From positions 137,501 through 201,500 of the forward strand of contig CAJHNH020000198.1 in NCBI GenBank assembly GCA_905116865.2: a stretch of DNA of 64,000 nt, given 5' to 3'. This document shows positions 60,101 through 64,000 of this stretch, one piece after another. Origin of the DNA: Candidula unifasciata. Its lineage: Eukaryota > Mollusca > Gastropoda > Stylommatophora > Geomitridae. The notes below the pieces were generated by a model that was not told the origin of the DNA, made no database searches, and saw only the letters and a list, made by a program, of their open reading frames with translations. Position 1 is the first letter of the stretch. Every line of letters begins with the position of its first letter. The position numbers were made by a program, and so were the translations under genes.

Positions 60101-61675
60101 ATTGACACAGAGGTTAGCTGTGGTAAAGATGCAGTGAGGAATGGCACAGATCGGTTTAGAGACAAGGTTTCGGCGAAGAGAAAGAAAACAAGGCCTGTAT
60201 CTCTAGTTCGACATTCCAAAAATACCGATAAGCCGATCGATCGTAGTTTCCGTAAAAGAAAGACAAGTCCGTTGAGTGGAAAAGGAAGAAGCAATTTTCC
60301 TGTAGATCAAGTGGGTGTCTGTGTGAAGAAAGATATTCCCAAAATAATATCTGAAGTCTGTGCGAAAGAAGAAGAAGAACAGGCGATGGATGTAGCCGCC
60401 GGTAAAGGGAAAGAAAGAAAGCGGTTGATAATGAGCATCAGTCTAAAAAGAGAGAACAGTAAATCTGTTTATGAAAGCCACACGCATCGAAGAAAAAGGC
60501 GACGAAAGAGTAAGAAAAACATTGTTGATTCCAGCACAGGTGTAAATGTTGCAGAGGGATGCGGTCCTGAGAATATGCCCCTCAACAAACTGCACCTCCG
60601 AGCAGGTTATGCTTCTTCCTGTTATGATCTGCCTGAATCCAGTTGTGACCAGATATCATCCAGTTCTGATAATGTGGATAACCAAACCAGATATGGGTCT
60701 GGGCTCGTAGATGATCCGAAAAGAGTTTCTGTCTTGCCGCGTAAGGACCAACCGTTTGGTCACCCAGCAACTTTGAGGATCAACTTAGGGAAAGATACCG
60801 TTGGTTGTTGTCGAAGCTTAGGTGTTGAATCAAACAAACTTGAGAATGTAGTTAACGATTGTTGTGATAAGTCTGAGTCTCAACGTGCATTGTCTCTAAG
60901 AGAACGACATGTCATGTTTTCGCTACCTCCCAAAAAACGAAAGTTAAAGAAATCAATCCGAGCCAGGGATGTGTCTTCAACACTGGACTTAGAATCCAGA
61001 GTCGCAAATACTTTCAGTTCTCACGGTGCATCTGCTGGACCTCTGAAACAGGATTCTTTTAGCAAATCGGAAGGTCGGGTACCAAAAACAGCATATAAGA
61101 TAAATAAAGCCAGATATGATGGGACTGACTGGAACAAAGAAGAGATGATCGATAGAAGGGATATGCATGAGAACTCAAGTGCCCACCCTGCAGATATTGT
61201 GAGCAATGTGGAGTCAAATCCAGGAGACAGTGGATCTCTGTTGACAGAGCGCAATCAACAGCCAAAGACGAGTGGAAGCAATGTCGTAGGTGGCTGTAAA
61301 GGCCAGATGTTCCACCGGTGGAGCAGGAAGGAGCACAGGCGGAAGCCACATAAGGTAGCAGAGATCAGCTGTTCTGTGAGTGGTTGCGAGGTGAAGTGTC
61401 TGAACAAGAGGGAGCTTCGCCAGCATATTACCATCCAGCACCTGGGAAAGACCCGGAAGTACATGTGTAGCTGGCCAGACTGCACCAAAGGCTTCTTCGC
61501 CCGCACGCACCTGAGCATTCACATGTTGACACACACCGGAGAGAAGCCGGTGGCTTGTGATGTTTGCGACTACAGGTGTAGACAGCGCACTGCCCTCATC
61601 TGGCACTTGAGAAAACATGGCGTGTTTCATAAAACGGTCAAGGTGAAGACTCGCAGAAACTCTACAAATGTGTGA
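37943..61675 (+). CDS. C2H2 zinc-finger nuclear protein, ZNF653/ZNF692-like, six exons
   Basis: Exons 37943-38157, 46380-46655, 49284-49327, 51705-51741, 54204-57083 and 59533-61675 join in matching phases (2, 2, 1, 2, 2), predicting 1864 residues. An N-terminal motif, [20 protein letters not shown] plus LLLDG, recalls the 'W..LK..LGF..H...A.FLLD' motif near the start of vertebrate ZNF653/ZNF692. A Ser/Gln-rich disordered region follows, with NLS-like PKKKRRV (~1047) and PPKKRKLKK (~1616). Fingers 1-3 (1081-1154) are C-X2-C-X12-H-X4-H; fingers 4-6 (1764-~1850) have C-X4-C, C-X4-C and C-X2-C spacing, with a THTGEKPV linker. Likely a DNA-binding transcription regulator. Fingers and exons 5-6 are certain; exon 1 and the two small exons are inferred from splice sites and phase. 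Confidence 0.82.
38251..38885 (+). pseudogene. Tandem decayed copies of exon 1 (pseudo-exons 2-6)
   Basis: Segments at about 38251-38338, 38400-38486, 38540-38630, 38692-38775 and 38843-38895 match exon 1 from AGATCGGGTCTGA through GTTTGAGACCAACGAACATA. The first is preceded by CTCTAG, the next two by ACAG; the first two end in GTAAGTAG. Each is followed by a 45-60 base GTA/GCA-rich spacer, so the unit is about 145 bp. Insertion of the 88-nt second copy would create an immediate stop. Confidence 0.8.
38890..39735. repeat. 30-bp minisatellite, ~28 copies
   Basis: Unit AGTAGTGGTAGTGGAAGCAG + CAGTAGAAGT. It fills the spacer between the sixth and seventh exon-1 copies, so it probably grew from the GTA-rich spacer. 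A 300-residue Ser/Gly ORF crosses it but has no independent support. Confidence 0.95.
39736..39850 (+). pseudogene. Seventh decayed exon-1 copy
   Basis: ATTCTACAG then AGATCTGGACTAACTACCAC, and CAAACGAACATATCGCCCAC...GGACGGGTA. The donor has decayed to GTATGG. Confidence 0.7.
39851..40164. other. Non-repeat part of intron 1
   Basis: No feature recognised. Confidence 0.5.
40165..42490. repeat. 35-bp satellite block A
   Basis: Unit AAGCTATATAGACAACTTGA + GCCAGTTGATTACTT, with 19-base short units (AAGCTATATAGACAACTT) and GGTAATATCTGAAGCTAAAT variants arranged in larger repeating groups. No long ORF. Confidence 0.97.
42491..42704. repeat. Diverged edge of satellite block A
   Basis: Six mutated 34-36 bp units, including variants with GCTGTATAG and a degenerate ACGGAATTCATAACTG unit. 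Confidence 0.8.
42705..43130. repeat. 70-bp higher-order repeat, 6 copies
   Basis: Near-identical 70-base units, each two diverged 35-mers (AAGTTATATAGACAACATGA / AAGCTACATTGACAACTAGA). The homogeneity implies recent amplification. Confidence 0.95.
43135..43725 (+). mobile_element. Non-LTR RT fragment interrupting the satellite
   Basis: Forward frames show [32 protein letters not shown], then [11 protein letters not shown] and [11 protein letters not shown], the C-terminal zone of LINE ORF2 proteins. It is frameshifted and sits between related satellite blocks. Confidence 0.7.
43726..45520. repeat. 34-bp satellite block B
   Basis: Unit TTACTGTAGCTTTATAGACA + ACATGAGCCACTTAA. It shares the GC(T)TTATAGACAAC and ..CACTTAATTACT frame with block A, so both come from one ancestral ~35-bp unit. 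Confidence 0.97.
45530..46350. repeat. 27-bp minisatellite, ~30 copies
   Basis: Unit ATAATCTGTTGTAGGTCTGA + CATTGTC. On the minus strand it is open for 268 codons with a DLQQIMTMS nonapeptide repeat. It has no signal, domain or splice support and lies in an intron, so I call it non-coding. Confidence 0.95.
46380..46655 (+). CDS. Zinc-finger gene exon 2
   Basis: Acceptor GATGCTGCAG (purine-rich and weak), donor AG/GTACTG (phase 2). Entering in phase 2, GG + A restores Gly and the frame continues into [20 protein letters not shown], a Ser/Thr/Pro-rich part and [20 protein letters not shown] plus a Gln-rich helix. An alternative start at ATG 46411 (A at -3) would make this the first coding exon if exon 1 were not used. 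An in-frame TGA at 46369 excludes extension upstream. Confidence 0.72.
47200..47338. repeat. 34-bp tandem repeat, 4 copies
   Basis: GGGCTCCCCTTGGCAACACG + TGGTCGTTCTCCTT, near-perfect copies. Confidence 0.95.
47640..47725 (-). mobile_element. tRNA-like fragment
   Basis: CGGAATCGAACCTGTCGCTT and GAAATAGCGCTGGCTGTGG form a reversed tRNA-like head. Short, with no cloverleaf that I could close. Confidence 0.45.
47775..48260 (+). mobile_element. LINE ORF2 C-terminus with terminal zinc-finger remnant
   Basis: Reads [60 protein letters not shown], and at the end [10 protein letters not shown] then a stop. This is the tail of a common animal LINE, where a CPHC...RTF zinc finger ends the protein; here it is truncated by TAG. 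Open over 134 codons. Confidence 0.9.
48310..48944. other. Intronic spacer
   Basis: A-rich, with a CCAACTA/AACCA-type run near 48440-48600. No gene. Confidence 0.5.
48945..49140 (-). mobile_element. Family-2 tRNA-like SINE, reverse
   Basis: TATCCGTTAGCCGTGAGTTG, GGATATCGCAACCTTTCAGC, GAACCCGGACCACAAGGAGT, CCGGTTTAGCCAACTACGCT. The most complete copy of this family in the window. Confidence 0.8.
49284..49327 (+). CDS. Zinc-finger gene exon 3 (44-nt micro-exon)
   Basis: A strong T-rich acceptor (TTTTTTTTGGTCTCTTCACAG) and donor CA/GTAAGT. It enters in phase 2 and leaves in phase 1; the frame that fits exon 2 encodes [14 protein letters not shown], a helical continuation. Confidence 0.62.
49940..50210 (+). 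mobile_element. RNase H element 3' fragment
   Basis: [20 protein letters not shown] then [11 protein letters not shown] and [15 protein letters not shown]. Degenerate; same family as 34540-35360. Confidence 0.65.
50211..51158. other. Intronic spacer
   Basis: Two G-runs (about 50300 and 50466) and an A-run at 51001. No gene recognised. Confidence 0.5.
51159..51209 (+). CDS. Possible alternative 51-nt exon of the zinc-finger gene
   Basis: A strong acceptor (CCATTATTCTTTCAG) and donor ACT/GTAAAT delimit 51 nt. In phase 2 it would link exon 2 directly to exon 5 (reading [16 protein letters not shown] before KRRFK). In phase 1, after exon 3, it stops at once. It is therefore phase-exclusive with exons 3 + 4, or a decoy. 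Confidence 0.3.
51225..51400 (+). mobile_element. Family-3 interspersed repeat
   Basis: CTACGCCTTTAGGGGG, GGACCAGACCTATATTTTGA, GTGGGTGATGTGGTATGCAT, CTTTACTTCCCAGGACTGG. Confidence 0.75.
51420..51645 (+). mobile_element. RNase H element 3' end
   Basis: [20 protein letters not shown] reading (from [19 protein letters not shown]), then [11 protein letters not shown]. Ends GATGTCAGTTCTTGATTCAG. Truncated remnant. Confidence 0.75.
51705..51741 (+). CDS. Zinc-finger gene exon 4 (37-nt micro-exon)
   Basis: Acceptor CTTTTATTCCACAG, donor AA/GTAAGA. Enters phase 1, leaves phase 2, encoding [13 protein letters not shown] + G gives Lys and continues into KRRFKSNN of exon 5. Only this phase is open, and it is exactly what exon 3 supplies. 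Confidence 0.62.
51860..52225 (+). mobile_element. RNase H element 3' fragment
   Basis: [20 protein letters not shown], then [20 protein letters not shown] and [16 protein letters not shown]. Ends GATGTCGATTCTTAATTCAA. Confidence 0.82.
52228..52600 (-). mobile_element. RNase H element 3' fragment, reverse
   Basis: Minus strand: [34 protein letters not shown] and [18 protein letters not shown], tail (GAGTT)n at 52237-52255. It sits tail-to-tail with 51860-52225, forming a diverged inverted pair. Confidence 0.85.
52601..52964. other. Intronic spacer
   Basis: 52780-52870 shows a weak family-3-like patch (CGCCTTTACTTTCCAGG). Otherwise nothing. Confidence 0.45.
52965..53460 (+). mobile_element. 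Non-LTR RT C-terminal fragment
   Basis: Forward frames: [10 protein letters not shown] then [19 protein letters not shown], a G-run insertion at 53187-53204, and [14 protein letters not shown]. Same architecture as LINE 'WFGHV.R....TVLQG...G.R.RGR..K.W..NI' tails. Confidence 0.75.
53461..53840 (-). mobile_element. Non-LTR RT fragment, reverse
   Basis: Minus strand: [40 protein letters not shown], preceded by [20 protein letters not shown]. Truncated. Confidence 0.78.
53910..54060 (+). mobile_element. Family-3 interspersed repeat
   Basis: AAAGTAAAGATCCCTTTTTT, GGAAGAGCACCCATATTTGT, GTAATGTGGTCAGCATTACG, CTTTACTTCCC. Confidence 0.8.
54204..57083 (+). CDS. Zinc-finger gene exon 5: disordered region, NLS and fingers 1-3
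   Basis: A single 2.88 kb exon, open throughout. It starts at G54204 (acceptor CCGCAG) completing a Lys codon, then a basic stretch and a Ser/Gln/Pro-rich low-complexity region (residues 192-1040), PKKKRRV near 1047 and three closely spaced fingers (CPAC, CGEC and CPQC). The donor GTGGGT at 57084 cuts the third finger between its two histidines. Confidence 0.95.
57097..57205. repeat. (CT)n microsatellite
   Basis: About 100 bases of CT with a few TTTCTTTC and GTCTC interruptions, starting 13 bases after the splice donor. Confidence 0.97.
57206..57569. other. Intronic spacer with shared short repeat
   Basis: 57225-57310 matches 25400-25500 (TAGTTTCAGCTTCATAGCAA, CGGGTCACCCCATAGTTGCT). The remainder is unrecognised. 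Confidence 0.6.
57570..58060 (-). mobile_element. RNase H element fragment, reverse
   Basis: Minus-strand frames: [21 protein letters not shown] shadow of [20 protein letters not shown], then SLTLTRLRD and LHCMVALVM-like. The GHAGV...GNGRAD motif lies at about 57960-58000. Confidence 0.7.
58061..58470. other. Intronic spacer
   Basis: No gene. Short TG run at 58070. Confidence 0.5.
58474..58872. repeat. 16-bp minisatellite, ~25 copies
   Basis: Unit ACTCTCAGTCTCATAG / ...ATGG. Two variants alternate irregularly. Confidence 0.96.
58905..59275 (+). mobile_element. tRNA-like SINE head duplicated, plus reverse family-3 repeat
   Basis: CGTGGTGTAGCAGTTAGATT, GGTTGTTGGTTCAGTTCCTG, then GGTAAAGGCG. 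The second half of the head repeats at 59050-59150. 59165-59275 is reverse family 3 (AATGTCAATTGGTCTATAAA, GAAGGCGTGAGAAAAGGATC). Confidence 0.7.
59276..59532. other. 3' part of intron 5
   Basis: Unique sequence ending in the acceptor TTTTAATTTGACCATTTCAG. Confidence 0.6.
59533..61675 (+). CDS. Zinc-finger gene exon 6: disordered region, NLS and fingers 4-6
   Basis: Starts with G completing the Trp codon of finger 3, then [13 protein letters not shown], restoring the last His. 713 codons to TGA at 61673. Asp/Ser/Lys-rich, PPKKRKLKK near 1616, then three fingers beginning at 1764 and a basic C-terminus (TRRNSTNV). Its last 22 bases are also satellite sequence. Confidence 0.95.
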
Positions 61676-63482
61676 AAGGAATGCTGAGAGAAACTCTACA
61701 AATGTGTGAAGGGAATGTTGACAGAAACTCTACAAATGTGTAAAGGGAATGCTGACAGAAACTCTACAAATGTGTGAAGGAAATGCTGACAGAAACTCTA
61801 CAAATGTGTGAAGGGAATGCTAAAAGAAACTCTACAAATGTGTGAAGGAAATGCTGACAGAAACTCTACAAATGTGTGAAGGGAATGCTGACAGAAACTC
61901 TACAAATGTGTGAAGGGAATGTTGACAGAAACTCCACAAATGTGTGAAGGGATGCTAAAAGAAACACTACAAATGTGTGAAGGGATGCTAACAGAAACTC
62001 TACAAATGTGTGAAGGTAATGCTGAAAGAAACTCTACAAATGTGTGAAGGGAATGCTGACAGAAACTCTACGAATGTGTGAAGGGAATGTTGACAGAAAC
62101 TCTACAAATGTGTAAAGGAAATGTTGACAGAAACTCTACAAATGTGTGAAGGGAATGTTGACAGAAAGTCTACAAATGGGTCAAGGGAATGTGGACAGAA
62201 ACTCTACAAATGTGTGAAGGAAATGCTGACAGAAACTCTACAAATGTATAAATGGAATGCTAACAGAAACTCTACAAATATGTGAAGGGAATGATGACAG
62301 AAACTCTACAAACGTGTGAAGGGAATGCTGACTGAAACTCTACAAATGTGTAAAGGGAATGCTGACAGAAACTCTACAAATGTGTAAAGGTAATGCTGAC
62401 AGAAACTCTACAAATGTGTGAAGGGAATGTTGACAGAAACTCTACAAATGTGTGAAGGGAATGTTGACAGAAACTCTACAAATGTGTGAAGGGATGCTAA
62501 AAGAAACTCTACAAATGTGTGAAGGTTATGCTTACAGAAACTCTCTACAAATATATGAAGGGAATGTTGACAGAAACTCTACAAATGTGTAAAGGAAATG
62601 CTGACAGAAACTCTAAAAATGTGTGAAGGGAATGCTGACAGAAACTCTACAAATGTGTGAAGAGAATGTTGACAGAAACTCTACAAATGTGTGAAGGGAA
62701 TGTTGACAGAAACTCTACAAATGTGTGAAGGGAATGCTCACAGAAACTCTACAAATGTGTGAAGGGAATGCTCACAGAAACTTTACAAATGTGTGAAGGG
62801 AATGTTGACAGAAACTCTGCAAATGTGTGAAGGGAATGCTGACAGAAACTCTACAAATGTGTGAAGGGAATGTTGACAGAAACTCTACAAATGTGTGAAG
62901 GGAATGCTGACAGAAACTCTACAAATGTGTAAAGGGAATGCTGACTGAAACACTACAAATGTGAGAAGGGAATGCTAACAGAAACTCTACAAATGTGAGA
63001 AGGGAATGCTAACAGAAACTCTACAAATGTGTGTAGGGAATGCTGACAGAAACTCTACAAATGTGTGAAGGGAATGCTTACAGAAACTCTACAAACTTGT
63101 GAAGGGAATGCTGGCAGAAACACTACAAATGTGTGAAAGGCATGCTAACAGAAACTCTACAAATGTGTGAAGGGAATGCTAATAGAAACACTACAAATGT
63201 GTGAAGGAAATGCTAACAGAAACTCTACAAATGTGTGAAGGGAATGCTGACAGTAACACTACAAATGTGTGAAGTGAATGCTGACAAAAACTCTACAAAT
63301 ATGTGAAGGGAAGGCTGACAGAAACTCTACAAATGTGTGAAGGGAATGCTAACAGAAACTCTACAAATGTGTGAAGAGAATGCTGACAGAAACTCTACAA
63401 ATGTGTGAAGGGAATGGAATGCTAACAGAAACTCTACAAATGTGTGATGGGAATGTTGACAGAAACTCTACAAATGTGTGAA
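61654..63482. repeat. 34-bp satellite, ~54 copies, beginning inside the CDS
   Basis: Unit CAGAAACTCTACAAATGTGT + GAAGGGAATGCTGA. The first unit encodes RNSTNV-stop of the zinc-finger protein; the rest fills the expected 3' UTR. Most units preserve the TGTGTGA of the stop. Confidence 0.97.
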
Positions 63483-63995
63483 ATTTTAACTGGTCTAAAT
63501 TCTACAAGTTTGGAAAATTGACACGTGATTGTATATTTCAATTAGTTCATGAGATAGATATTGTACATTTCCACTGGTTCATAAGATCTAAATCTCTACG
63601 CTTCCATTGGTCTACCAGCTACAAATTATACATTTTTATTGGCTAGTAAGATTGAGATCATGCATTTTTATTGGCTCATGAGATTGAGATCGTGCATTTC
63701 CATTGGTTCATGAGATGGAGTTTGTGCATTTCCATTGGTTCGTGAGATGGAGATTGTGCATTTGCATTGGTTCGTGAGATAGATATTGTACATTTTAATA
63801 CATGAGATATGTTTACATTTTTATTGGTCTATGAGCTACAAATAGTACATTTTTATTGGTTCATGAGATAGAGATTATTATGCATTTCTTTCGGTTTGTG
63901 GATACAGATTGTCTATAGAAATTGTACACACCGATTAATTTATGATACAACAATTGTACATTTCCATTTGTTTATAAAATAGAAATTGTAAATAT
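63483..63995. repeat. Diverged 35-38 bp tandem repeat with ATTGG cores
   Basis: Units such as GTGCATTTCCATTGGTTCGT + GAGATGGAGATT. About 12 degenerate copies, each holding ATTGG(T/C), the reverse of a CCAAT box. Continues to the window end. Confidence 0.85.
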
Positions 63996-64000
63996 GTGTT

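Overview
The window looks like invertebrate animal nuclear DNA, most likely from a mollusc and perhaps a gastropod. It has spliced genes with canonical GT-AG introns of 1 to 8 kb, many dead non-LTR retrotransposon ends, several short tRNA-like or SINE-like repeat families, and very heavy micro-, mini- and satellite DNA. No bacterial-type gene organisation, rRNA or CRISPR is visible. The taxon is an inference from repeat style and gene content.

Layout, all genes on the + strand. (1) 0.17-18.25 kb: the last ten coding exons of a carboxylesterase/cholinesterase-like enzyme with an intact Ser-Glu-His triad; its first exon or exons lie left of the window. (2) 18.3-26.9 kb: a gene-free block with a 0.8 kb GAA tract, a TAG tract, a 33-bp minisatellite, a CA/CT-rich array and dead retroelement pieces. 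(3) 26.99-31.07 kb: a two-exon gene for a small secreted cysteine-rich peptide. Exon 1 encodes a signal peptide and exon 2 encodes six cysteines in a C-C-CC-C-C inhibitor-cystine-knot order. This is the most interesting candidate system here. (4) 31-37.7 kb: RNase H-bearing non-LTR retrotransposon ends, minisatellites and a damaged duplicate of the next gene's promoter. (5) 37.9-61.7 kb: a gene I assembled from six phase-compatible exons, encoding a predicted 1864-residue nuclear protein with six C2H2 zinc fingers (3 + 3) and an N-terminal motif recalling the ZNF653/ZNF692 group. Its 8.2 kb first intron is almost wholly tandem repeats, including decayed tandem copies of exon 1. Its stop codon lies inside the first unit of a 1.8 kb satellite. 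(6) 63.5-64.0 kb: a diverged ATTGG-containing tandem repeat.

The three genes show no evident functional link; they are neighbours in repeat-rich DNA. Two kinds of retroposed material dominate between exons: 5'-truncated RNase H ends with (CTCAA)n-type tails, and a roughly 220-bp element with variable tetranucleotide tails. All gene models were made by eye from splice sites, phase and family motifs. Transcript data would be the decisive test.
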